Source of the DNA: Ridgeia piscesae
Lineage: Eukaryota > Annelida > Polychaeta > Sabellida > Siboglinidae
Reading direction: 5' to 3'
NCBI GenBank assembly: GCA_025642075.2
Contig: JAODUO010000079.1
Coordinates: forward strand, 25,001 to 89,000
Length of the DNA: 64,000 bases
Part shown: piece by piece, positions 28,341 to 41,978 of the stretch
How positions within the stretch are numbered: position 1 is the first letter of the stretch
Layout: every line of letters begins with the position of its first letter
Position numbers and translations under genes: made by a program
The notes under the pieces: model-generated
Seen by the model: the letters and a program-made list of their open reading frames with translations, nothing else
The model's database searches: none
Told to the model about the DNA's origin: nothing

Positions 28341-31300
28341 GTAGGTGTGTTATGAGTAAACCCTTGACACCTGACATGGGTCTGGTCGATACCTCAGTGT
28401 GACATGATAGCCTTAATCGAACGCATTAATCGCATGCTACACATCCCAAACTCTACTTTTAAAACACTAATTTGTTTTCACAACATGGCTTCTGAGTTCT
28501 GACAGGTAGACTTACAGTTACTCCTGTCAGTGTCACAGTCACACACAGACACGGTATAGTGAATACATAATCGTAGTCGATATCGACCAAAATGCCACCA
28601 AGTCATGGATTTTTGCGTGCAAAAAATAACACTGTAACATAAGCAATTAACCCCATTGGTGTGGCTTATCCCGGGTGTCAACAGGCCTATTGCCAATGCC
28701 AGGCAATGCCAAAGTAAGGTATTGAACAAGTGCTCAACTTGAATATTGAATAATTCCTGCCACCCCTGTTTATACTTTAATCAAGTACAAAGTTACCTGA
28801 GCTGGTACTTCTGTTATCAACCAGTATGTGTCAAAACAGTTGCCAGTATGCACACATAAGTGAATATAAATTACTGTTTAAGAGTATTTGGCATAAGACA
28901 GTGATCGATAAGACATGTCATTATGAGTTCATATAACACCCTTGCCAGTTGAGAGGACAGCATGATCTCATTGAAGAGTAGGGCGCTGTTGTTGAGCAGT
29001 TAGAGTGCTGGAAAGTCGAAAAGCAGAACCCAGGACTGGGTTTGAATCATGGTGCTTAATTGTTAGTGGTTTGGTACTGGGTTTTGCTGCTGTGTCAATT
29101 GTTTACCCTACATGTAGGAAAATATGCTATTTAGCTGTTGCTTCTTTCTAGCTGGTATCTATGCCAGGAGAAAAAAACAGCAGGGAAATTTAAAACCTGT
29201 CATGACACACTCATTGAGCCAAAGTCTCATAATCATATAAACCAACAGTGATCTTAATCATTTTTAAGTTGGTCATTTATTTGGAAGAAGACATCAATTG
29301 GACGTTGGAACCGATCTAAGACTTCAGATATTCAGTTGCATTACAATCAAAATATATAAAAAATTCCATGTTGTTAATGTACTTTTGATCTAGCAAAGGA
29401 AATATGTAATATTACCATAATTATGGTCTTCTGATCAGTGTATATAATATATAATCATATTGACTGTAGATCATGCAACTGAGCTGCGGTTGTCGAAAAG
29501 TCGGATTGCAGAGATGGAGAACTACTGCGAAACTCAGAAGGCGGAGGTATCAATTCCTGCATACAAGCATGCATGGCTCCACACACCACACACACCACAC
29601 ACACTGCATACACCTCACACACACCACACACACCATTCGCGAAATGTGCTACTTTCGTGATAGACAGTACAATAACACACATTTATTTCAACAATAGCAA
29701 CATATAATACATTATTTTATGATCATGATCATATTCACAGCTATTGTTAAAAAAGAAGAAATTGAGGACGTTCAACACATTTAAAGTGCTTTCCGCTTTC
29801 AGATTGGTAACAACAGAATATGAACAGCTACTTTCATGTCAATTTGAATTATGTTTAGAGTACAGTGCATAGAGCAAACAAAAGAGCCCAGTTTTGAAAC
29901 CTGTGCTGCCATTTCATAACTTGCGAATTTGTGAACTCTGTATTGCTCAAGTTCACATGGCTGTATGAACGAGTTCACATGGCTATATGAACGAGTTCAC
30001 ATGGCTATATGAACGAGTTCACATGGCTATATGAACGAGTTCACATGGCTATATGAATGAGTTCACATGGCTATATGAACGAGTTCACATGGCTATATGA
30101 ACGAGTTCACATGGCTATATGAACAAGTTCACATGGCTATATGAATGAGTTCACATGGCTATATGAACGAGTTCACATGGCTATATGAACGAGTGTCTGG
30201 CGGATACTTTTTTACTTAAATAATATTTAAATATTAAAGATATTACTCGAGATAGTGTGTGATTGACAACATCTGTCATGGAGTAACCACAGATACACAC
30301 ACACAGTGAGACATACCCTAAGAGTAAGAACATCGTGTTATGTTGTCAGAGTCAGAAATTGGAACGGCTCAACAAAGACCTGGCGGAGAAGTTGGAAGCA
30401 GCCGAGCTTCAGATCTCTGCCATCTCGTCCCAGTACCGCAAGAGTCTCAGTCAAAAAGAGGTAAGTCTGCTTCTTTGGCACTCCTCTGTTGATTGGAGGT
30501 AGTTACGTTTAAATGAACAGTTAAAATATGTCTGGTTTTCAAACTGTTCTGTTGGTATCCTCAATAAATACATAATACTTAATTAAAGAATATGTTACCT
30601 ATAAAGATAAATAGAAATCAGCATTTTTTTATTTTATGTTAAGATTGTTGTTTTTAGTATGTTTTGTCAATGGTGTACAGATGCTTTTATTTTACAAAAA
30701 GGGACACCTAACTTTCTTTTTTCTGTGCATATAGATATACCCTCTGTCAAATTCATTTTTTTTTTTAAATTGCCCACTTTTGTCATGGAATTGTCCAGTG
30801 GATTCCTAATTGCTTTGAGTGATCTCAGAATATATTGTATCAGAAATTTTCCTGGATAAATAGTTTCCTTGCTTTTATGTCTTGCATAATGTAAGTGTTA
30901 TGTTTGACATAAGCAGATACAAAATTGTGTTTATGGAAATAATTTTGAGCATCCTGTCACAGGGATTAATTATGCAGCCTAAACATAATGAATATTCATG
31001 CACACAGTGAACCATGCAAAGCCAAGGGTCATTATTGACAGAACACATGCATGTTGATGGTCTGGAACGCACATTTCTTGAACAAAGTCTAGCACATGGT
31101 CATTAATGAGTTTAAAATATAATTCTAATGAACTAAAAGCATTGAATTACATAAAATAATTATTATATTTCCAGGATTAATAAAAATGACATTATTATAA
31201 ATCCATTCATTTCATACATTACAATGGGTTAACAATTCACAAAGAATCCCTTTAACAGTTCTGGTATTAAAAAGGATCACCTGTTTACTGGTTGATTGGT

Positions 31301-34300
31301 TTTAGTTTTTGTAAAGGCAGATTAATACCAACTGTTTTCTGCAAACTGACCCTTTTAGCTGTTTAAAGAAACTATGTGGAACATAAACAATGTTTACAGT
31401 ATTTCTTGGAATGGAATTGGAAAATTGGAATTAAACAAGTTAGTTGGAATTGGTATCTGATGTGGAATCAACCTCAAATCTGGTGTGTCATCATTATTTG
31501 TGGTGCAGACAGCGCCAACACATATGTTAACATTGTCTGCTAGATGGCGCCACACATTTGATCATGCTCTGATCCGAGACTGAGAGAGACACATTGTGTT
31601 GCTCTCAGAAACTGATCACCAGTCACAATAATAGCAGGGTAATGATTATGTAATATGACTTCTTTGTTGGGTCGCATCCAAGTGACAAATAACAGAAAGT
31701 GAACAAAAAAAGCATCCATTCATGTTGAGATAATTTCGCGACCTTCTAGAGGTCTTTATGTTGGGTAAATGATACCTTTCTAGCTCATAAAGATTTTCTC
31801 CCGATCAAAGACAAGACAATTCTTATGTTCATTTACAGGCGTTGCAACCCCTTCCTTTGTATGTGTGTTCCTGATACAGTTCCCTTGTATAATACAAAAC
31901 AGTACATTACACATACGACATGTTTCCCTTGTCTGGTTTGTTTATACAAGTACCTGTTTTCTGTGCGAAATATTCAGCTACATCGTGTTTATTGTGCACA
32001 TTTTAGGTCGGTCAGGGAGTAAAGTGTAAAGCACTTTGAGCAATCCTGAGGATTGGATACTGCGCTATATAAGAACTTACGTTTTACATGAGGGTTAAGA
32101 AGGTGTAACTGATATACTAACTAAATAGATTACAATTTACAAGCCCATAGTTAGGCTGACGTATTGATGTGTGCCTGTGTTGTCTCACATTCAGGAGGAG
32201 ATTCGTGGCTTGAAGCAGCAGCTGAATGAGTTACAACATCTTGAGCCGCAGATATTGGACGAATCGTTGATGTCTCCGGTGGCGCATTCTATAGTCTCAG
32301 GTGAGTGGGACAAGATGGCCGCTAAACCCAGCTCTAGGCTGCATGGGGACAAGACGATGTCGATGGTACAACATTTTTCATACATGTGTGCGTGCATGTG
32401 TCTTATTTACAATATCTTAGACATGTGTTTTTCCTTCCTCATCGCCCTGTGTTAGTCCCGTATGTAGTTGGAGTATAGCGGAAAATTGGTTATCAGAATT
32501 GTCTTTCTTTGGAATTAGAGAGTACAGACACTTCATATTAAACAGTGCCTACCTCCGTGATGTCTGTGTGCTAGATCACATTTTTGCCAATCGAAAGTGT
32601 CCAACTAGATATGTGTTTGTGTGCATGTGCATGCGTGCACGCATGCATGTACACATTCAGCCTTCCGTAAACATGCACAGAGTAAATGTAATGATTTAAA
32701 ACTTGTTGGCCCTCAAATTTACCATTTACCTGTTCACTCTCATGTGTGCCCATCCAAAACAAACTTTACCCATCCAAGTGACGGGTGGGGGGGTCTTTAG
32801 ATAAAGTTACACCTGCCCTGGATCTTTACTTTCCCAGGCACAAGCAGTAAACTCTGTACTAACCCAACCCTCTCATAGACTATTTAGATTTTTATTAAAT
32901 CTAATCTGTTACACAACCTTGGACATGTTTAAACCATGGACTTGTGAACAACTGCAGACAAAGTTCAGCTATAGGCCGCAAACTAGAACTAAACAGTTTA
33001 AGCCCCTTGTTAGTAAAGTATAAACAGTTTAAGCCCCTTGTTAGTAAAGTATAAACAGTTTAAGCCCCTTGTTAGTAAATAAGAAAGGTCAGTTCTTATA
33101 CAGCGCAGTATCCAGTCCTCGGGACTGCTCAAAGCACTTTACACTTTACTTTCCTGGCAGACTTGTTCAATCTAACACCATCTCAACTTCTCTAGGAAGC
33201 ATCCAGCCACATGCTACAATTAATGTGCGAAAGGCTGCTCGTACACTCAGTCACCAGTGTCTATATCCAGGTACTCATTTATACAGCTATGTGAACTGGA
33301 GCAATGTAGAGTGAAAAAACTTGCCCAAGGCTTTAACACCGCAGCACAGGATTCGAACCCGGGTTCTCTTAGTCGAGAGTCCGAAGCTCTAACCCTGAGC
33401 CATTGCGCTCTTAGTAAAGTGCAGCTTTGTTTAATGAGCAATGCTGTGAAATGTTAGCCATGTTCATCACTGTTAGAGCATTTGTCACTAGACATGACAT
33501 TTAGAATTAAAAACATCTTATAATTAAGAAACAGTTTTGTTAATCTTGCAGCCTGTCAAACTCACTCAAGTGCTGCACGATTATCACGAATACACTAAGT
33601 AATAGTGTGTCTGAAAGAAAAAGAAAACTAATATAAGAAAAGTGCGACTGTGACAAACATAATCTGTTTGCCTGTGTACTTGTTTACTAGCCTGGTTGTA
33701 GACCACAGCTTCACAAAAGACCTTCCTGTGTCGTGTCGTGTGATATAATAACATGTACAATCATTGAAACAACCATTTTTGAACATATTTATACCAAACA
33801 TTGTTTCTGGTATAAGTCCTGATTTTATTATAAAATAATGTTGACTTAGAAGAGTGATTTTGCAATCAAAGAGAGCCTTGTATTCTTTGTTGAGATATTT
33901 GGAAGATTGGTGCCATGAAACTTGTTCATAATAAATCCCCTTGTGTATCACATTTTAAAGTTTGGGACAAGTGTATTTTACTTAGATGTAGGTAGGTTTG
34001 GATGAGGTCTGTCTTTTCTCATCCAAGCTTTGGTCGCAAAATCACCTGCTCATGCCATTTCTTTGTGAATTAATGTGTCTGGATTACAAAAAGAAACATT
34101 CAGTTATTTAGGAACTTGTCCCAGACATAAACATGTTATGATGTGATTACGTAGACTGCAGTGTATAAAGATTAAATAATTAATTAACGTAATTACCAAA
34201 AAGTATATCAATAAATTAGAGTGTTGCAATTCTTGTTGATACAACTTTGTTCTTGATGTTTCTGTCTACAAAAAGAAACATTTGGAGTTAGAATTTCAGC

Positions 34301-36162
34301 TAAATATTCCTCAGTTTGTCTTATGGCTACATGTATCTGGCATCCATTTTGATGGCTTTGCTTATTTTGTTGCTAAGCAACAAGTTAAATAATGGATTAT
34401 TCAATTTTAATGCACTAGAAACTGACATTTCAATTTCAGATATACAAGTATAATATGCAGTAAGTTATGTGTAATGAAACAAGCTTGTGTTAGTTATGTT
34501 TACAGACATGGATGCTGTTTAATTTACTGTGAATCAGATATCTAGATTTGATATGTATAACTGCTAGGGGCTAGTTTAAGTGGTAACTTCCCTGAGTGAA
34601 CCTCTTCACTCAGTATCATTGATGCTCAGGGATGGGTATCTAGAAATGTCATAAATTCATATGATCTCGTAAATGCGTCGTATCTAGTAGTTACAAGAAA
34701 AAACAGAAATCTTGAAAACATACAATGTAAACATTTCTTGTAACTCTGATGGAATCTTACGATCTTGTAAGTTTGATCGTAAGTCTTTAATTTTCTCATA
34801 AGTGGCGACTTCTGATAAGTCGGGTACCTCGAAACATTGTAAATAGATATGATGCTTGTAAGTGCATCGTAACTCAATTTACGATAATAAATGCGTATCT
34901 TGAAACTTTTCCTCATAGAACCTCCATCATAGACTGTCAAAAATCTACGATACCAAACAAGCTCTCGTAAGTCGAGCAACGTATTGTAAGTGGCCCGTAC
35001 TCTGGGGGCAGTGATGTGGTATTTTGCAAGATGACATCGACGGAGGATTCCATGACTGTTTGAATAAATGAATGAATGATAGCTTTATTGTTACGTAATG
35101 TCATGTACATAATTATAATAATCAGCAACAGTAAAGTAATAATAACATGTCTAAGTACATTATACAATGTAACAATTGGAATTAAGCAACAGTGCTTATT
35201 TTCCTTATTCATGTATTTTAACAATTTCGACAAAATTGTAATTCATGAACACCTATACAGCAACATCATAATAGAGCAACTAGGTAATTAAAATAGTGAA
35301 ATAGTGAATTACAAGTGCACCACAAAATTAAATACAACAATGCACGTGTGTAACAAGTAAAGTTGTATTTAAATAAATGTTTAATATAATTATTAAGCAA
35401 CATATAATAACAACGTTTAGTAACAGAATGAATGAAGCACAATTAATAGAAGTCTATCACATCGACAGATGTTGTGTTTAGAAGCTGTGTGATGAGGTAT
35501 GGGAAACAATTCACCGGCAAACACTTGTCTCTTTGCAGGTATAAATAATGGCTATGCCAGTGACGATTATTATAGGCTTTAATGCTACATTTATTTATTT
35601 TAAAATGCTAAGTTGAATGATCCCAGCAAGTAGGCTATTGTGGGAACACAATCATTATTAGAACATTATATTCTTCTTTATTAAAATACAATCATAATTA
35701 TAGCCATATGAAAGAAATATTGAAAAGAAAATTAGTTTGGCTATACATAATTAAGCCACACAGGCTATGCATATCTAGCACTAGCAGTCATGAATTAAAC
35801 GTTCATTCATTCAAAATGTTCATTGATTCATTCATGATATCATTGTTTTTAATGTAATTTTAAAAGGATTAAGGTTAACATTAGAAGAATTGACGATGAT
35901 AGGTCTAGGTTGATGCATATTGATCTGCAATGTTGTTTAAGATGTATCGCATCATAATTACAGAAATCATTCTAATACATGTTGCATCTATAATTAGACA
36001 ACATCACTAATACTGAACATAAAATATAATCATTGTTGGCACTAACAGACTGCCGATGGATATCTGTGGTTTTTTCCAACACTGAAAACAATTAAACACA
36101 ACAGAGAACTAAAAAATGTAGCCTGTATGCGTGTGTGTGCACATGCATGCGTGTGTATGTAG

Positions 36163-36220
<58 letters not shown>

Positions 36221-39200
36221 ATTATTATATAATAAAAGTAGTTGTATTGACATATATTTATTAATATATATATGTATGTATGTTATATGCACAAGCCTAT
36301 ATTAATTTTGGCGGCTATATATATTATATATACCCTGTATATACACACACAAGCCTATATTAATTTTGGCGGCTATATATATATATGTACCCTGTATATA
36401 CACACACAAGCCTATATTAATTTTGGCGGCTATATATATATATATGTACCCTGTATATACACACACAAGCCTATATTAATTTTGGCGGCTATATATATAT
36501 ATATGTACCCTGTATACACACACACAAGCCTATATTAATGTTGTGTCTATGTTGGTGTTTGGTGTCTATGTGTCGATGATGTGTAGACAACGTGCAGTTG
36601 TAGTGTTGGATTTACCACCAACGTGTTGCACCATATGCAATGCTTGCACATCGTATCTTCAACTTGTAACTATTTACAATATGACAACTTTACGATCCTT
36701 TCTAGATATTCGTTTATTGTATCGTAACATCAGTGTAAGTTTCTCGTGAAGCATCATAAGTTTAGACTTATGATGCCGTTTTGACATATTCTCACCAGTC
36801 TTTTTAGATTAGCGTTTCTGCAACGTGATCATGTGGACTTTAATTACATACATTTATCCATAAGTTATACAATTTATATCATGTAATTATTACGCAATTA
36901 GTATCATTATTAGCATTTTAGTAAGATAATTTTTATGTCAGATTAGCTATGTTATTTTTCTTTTTAATCATATAATTTTTATTTTATTTTAGCATACTGA
37001 GGAATAATAAGTAATGTAATGACTGTTATTTTATTTTACTGTTTCATGTATAGGCTTATATTTTTAATGTTTATATATATACATTTATTTATTTATTTTA
37101 ATAATAATTTATCATCCATATATACATATATCTATTTTAATAATAATTTATCATCCAATTTTAGCTACTATTTGTACATTTATGTAAAGCGCCTGAGAGC
37201 AATACTATTGATTCGGGCGCTATACAAATAAATTGTATTACTATTATTATAGAGATCTGGCAGACAGACAATAGTTGTGCTTATGTAATCATCGTCTGTG
37301 ATGTAAATAGACCTTGTGTCATCACTGAGGTGACAGTGGCCACAGCCTGTACAGGCAACTGTCACCACACTGCATCCAGAGGATTGTGGTTTGAACTTCA
37401 CTCTAATTGTTACGCTGTTCAAACTGCTACAGTGTACGTTACCTTACCGGTGTCTGTGTCAGGTAAACCTGATCTCTGTGCCAGGTAAACCTGATCTCTG
37501 TGTCAGGTGAACCTGATCTCTGTGTCAGGTGAACCTGATCTCTGTGTCAGGTGAACCTGATCTCTGTGTCAGGTGAACCTGATCTCTGTGCCAGGTAAAC
37601 CTGATCTCTGTGCCAGGTAAACCTGATCTCTGTGCCAGGTAAACCTGATCTCTGGGTCAGGTAAACCTGATCTCTGGGTCAGGTGAACCTGATCTCTGTG
37701 TCAGGTGAACCTGATCTCTGTGCCAGGTGAACCTGATCTCTGTGTCAGGTGAACCTGATCTCTGTGCCAGGTGAACCTGATCTCTGTGCCAGGTAAACCT
37801 GATCTCTGTGTCAGGTGAACCTGATCTCTGTGTCAGGTTATCCTGATCTCTGTGTCAGGTTATCCTGATCTCTGTGTCAGGTGAACCTGATCTCTGTGTC
37901 AGGTTATCCTGATCTCTGTGTCAGGTGAACCTGATCTCTGTGTCAGGTGAACCCGGTGTCTGTGCCAGGTGAACCCGGTGTCTGTGCCAGGTGAACCCGG
38001 TGTCTGTGCCAGGTGAACCCGGTGTCTGTGCCAGGTGAACCCGGTGTCTGTGCCAGGTGAACCCGGTGTCTGTGCCAGGTGAACCCGGTGTCTGTGCCAG
38101 GTGAACCCGGTGTCTGTGCCAGGTGAACCCGGTGTCTGTGCCAGGTGAACCCGGTGTCTGTGCCAGGTGAACCCGGTGTCTGTGCCAGGTGAACCCGGTG
38201 TCTGTGCCAGGTGAACCCGGTGTCTGTGCCAGGTGAACCCGGTGTCTGTGCCAGGTGAACCCGGTGTCTGTGCCAGGTGAACCCGGTGTCTGTGCCAGGT
38301 GAACCCGGTGTCTGTGCCAGGTGAACCCGGTGTCTGTGCCAGGTGAACCTGATGTCTGTGCTAGGTGAACCTGATGTCTATGCCACGTAAAGCAGGTGCC
38401 TATGCCAGGTGGGACTTTCATTCATGACTGTTTTTGCAGGTACACAATCTCATCAGGTCTAATGACAAATATCTAAGACAGTGTGCCCCCAGGCCACCCG
38501 TCAGACAAATCAATACCTGGGATGTGTTTTGTGAGACTGGCAGCTCTGTCATCACCAAAAATAGGTTTAATCATGTGAGGTTTTTCTTCCGTTAGCAGTG
38601 TCAAGGTTGCTGTACCAGTACAGCTTCTACAGTCTGTCAGACAGGTCTAGAGTGTACTACTATGTACTGTAACTTCCATAATGTACCTACAATCACTGGT
38701 GAGATGTTCTGTGTATGGAAACACTAGTGCTTTGGCACTGGCAGTGCCATTTAATGAGACCTATGAGTAGAAATGTAATCAAAAATAAATATTAAAGGAA
38801 AAATGGTGCACACAAAGAAATGCATTTTATCAGAGCAAAACTAGCAGTAAATTAAAATAACACATTTTATTAGCAAAATAAATGATGTTAACACAATTTC
38901 AAAACATTCTTTCTCTGTACGAGGGGCAGGTTAATAGACTTTCAAAGTGATCATTATATTCAGGCGTTCCAGACTTCAGTCTGTTGTTGTGGTCGGGTGG
39001 CTGAAAGGACTGCATTTACTATTTAGTGAGTACACAGTGAAGGTGTAACTATGTACTTTTCAAACACAAACTGTTAAAGTACTACTTCAAGTACATAGTG
39101 CTTGTATGTATGAACTACTTGTGGTAGTAAGGCATATCTAAATAATCTGTAATTTTTTCTTGCTACCTTCTTTTGTCTGTTACATTTTTCCCAGTCTAGT

Positions 39201-41935
39201 AAACAAGTTGGACAGACAAACAGATTAGGTCTGTCACAATGTGGCAATGTTCTTTATTTCTTGATATTGTTCCTTCAGACACATTTTACTGGGCACACGC
39301 AGGATAAGTGACAGTATTTGTGTGCGTGGTGACTGCTACAGCTGGGTAGACCTGTACTTGTAGACACATTGTACCTGCCTGCCCAGCCTACATCCTGTAT
39401 CACAGCCGAGTAGTGCTGATGGTAGTTGATGGCACAGTCAAGGCCAGAAGTTTATTTTTGCCACACATTGTAAAGCCAGTAAATGCTTCTCACAAAGTTG
39501 TAATGGTGAGCTGACTTCAGGTTTCTCTACAGTTTCTCTTTGAATAGCCAATGTTCACATTCTCATTGCCAATATTATTTTATAATTTCTAACATACGTA
39601 ACAATGTAGTCAGCTGTAGTGTACACACTGATAATTTGCGGGTATTTTTGAAGATAGAGGGCATTTCAGTGTCTTTGACTATTCTAGGGCTAAAACAAAT
39701 CCTGGGTTAATTTGTATCTACATTCTAATATTATAATCTATATATTATTTATTCATACATCCCATCCTTGTGACCAGTGAAAATAAGAAAAGTAACCAAA
39801 ATTGCTTTAACAGGAAAAACATTGGAAAGAAAGACATGTCATTAGTAACATATTTTGTTGAGAAATAAACTAATAAAATAGCACATTTTGTTAGGAGATG
39901 GAGATCACATTTTTAAAAGGTATTTTGTTATCAGTTTTTGTCTTTGGGTTCACTGACATTTACAAATGTAACTGTTACGATTTTGGCCTTTATGTTTGAC
40001 TTTGTGGCATGAGTCGACCATCCAATAGCCTTTCAACTCAGCAAAAAATCATCCTCATTTATCCTAAAAAAAGTTTAATAGTCTGAAGAAATTCAACTAC
40101 AACGTTGCATGTTCTCAATGACAACTGAACACTGAAATGATATGGAAAATATGGCTCTAAGCTCAAACAAGAATTAACATACCACGTTTCTATTAAATGT
40201 TCCAAAGAAAGTGTGTATTCTTACACTCCATTAACATAGAAAGGTTGATATTTCCAAGGACAATGTGGCTTAGTGTTACACATTTTCACTGACATTGTAT
40301 TTGTTGCACAAGTGAGATTCATCACAGACTTTTAATCAAATATATTTTATTTAAGTTAATTATAATTATCAAAATTAATATTCACTCAACTTTATTTAAT
40401 AATTCCTAAATACTTTAAATGCCTAGTCTATTGCAGTTGTGATTTTTTCCTGTGACTTTCCAATTGTGTGACTGTTTCTGTGACACAGTCCGGTGGCTTA
40501 ATTTCCTATGTTCCTTTTTGGGATAAATAAAACACAGTTGTTGAAATATGTTTCTCTCCTTAACACAAATGAGCTCTATTCATATATCTAGAAGTCAAAC
40601 TGCATGCTATACACATATGACGTGATTGCTTCCTACTGAGTCAAATTACACCATTATCACTGCCTGTCCATTACTCTTGTGAAAATGGACACGGTCGACC
40701 TGAGGTCTTACCATAGTTTACATATTGATGTCTGAATTTTTGACGGATTAATCGTTTAGAAAGAGGGAACAAATAAGTGCTGATATGGTACACTGGCGAA
40801 GTGTGGATGATGGATTGACTCACCCGGTTGCCTAGTACAGGCAACCTACTGGTGGTAGTCATGGCAATGAGTAATGCTTTTATATTGGGGTGGGGGTGGG
40901 TGTTGTAGGTTGACTGCATTATGATATGGCTGTCATTGTGTATTCTTACAGTTGTTGCTGGGTGGTTTCATATCCTGGCCTTCCATCTCTCTGGCTGTCA
41001 CTTTGTTCTCCTGTGGTGAGTGACTGGTGACATCACTGTTTCACTTACAGTCTCTGTGGTAGTCATTAGTCAGTCCACTGTGTAATTAAAGGTTCCTCCC
41101 CAAGTCTATTTGTTTCCCCAGTGAGGGGTTGTCTCCTAAAGGTTATCAAGATGGGTTATGTCATCAGGGTGATGTCCAGGTGAGGTAGGTCTGACAGGTT
41201 ATGTAGTGTTTTATGCTTCATGGTCCACTGTTTATTACCTGGATGGATGACCTTCACATTTAACATAAGTACTGGCCTTAATTGATACTAACATGACAAC
41301 GTTTTATCTTCATATGCTGTTGACTTTGATCCACGGATCGTCAGTGTACAATGTTTGGCGATGGCGTCGATCTACCTGCAGCAGTTAAACACACTGCCCA
41401 AGACGCGTGAGACAGACATTGGCCGGTGAACAAGCTTTATGGCACCGTATGCAAATCGTTGCCCGTCAACCGCACAAGCTGGTGCAGGCTTTGATCACAG
41501 TTGCAGATGCCAGCGCCATTAAAGACAAGCGCATCGTGATTAATAACCACGCCGATAAAGACAGTGGAGTATTGACAGCACTGCAGGGACAATAGCCGCG
41601 TCTAAATTATAAAGCCAGTTTATGGGACGTGCATATTTATCTTGGCAACAGGTGAATGCCGCACAGTGTCGGTGGCAGTGTCGAGCACAGGTAGATCTCA
41701 CTGTGGGTTTGGTGTTGACATGCGGCGTCGACGTCGACATGTCGTGTTGACGTGGATCGTCAAGTCCGACAAACGGGGCTCCAGTTTCTGGTTGGTTGAT
41801 TGTTTATTTTTCCAGCAGATGTATGACTGGCTGTGTGGTTATTCTGGGTGGTTTTAACTGTTGGATCTGGACATGTTTGTTGTTTGGTCAGCTCATTTGG
41901 AAGGAGATGGACATTTCATTTCACACAGACACATA

Positions 41936-41978
<43 letters not shown>

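Noticed and set aside
33349..33402. A tRNA gene
   Set aside because: A and B boxes are present but no cloverleaf is formed, and the unit has a SINE body, tail and target duplication.
37444..38411. CRISPR-like regular repeats
   Set aside because: Units are head-to-tail with no unique spacers, in an animal intron.
37921..38421. 166-codon minus-strand ORF with a 22-residue repeat
   Set aside because: Translation of the 22-bp minisatellite in intron 4; no start context, no family.
41407..41595. 62-codon ORF with protein-like composition
   Set aside because: Too short and without family resemblance or splice signals that fit TRIP11.
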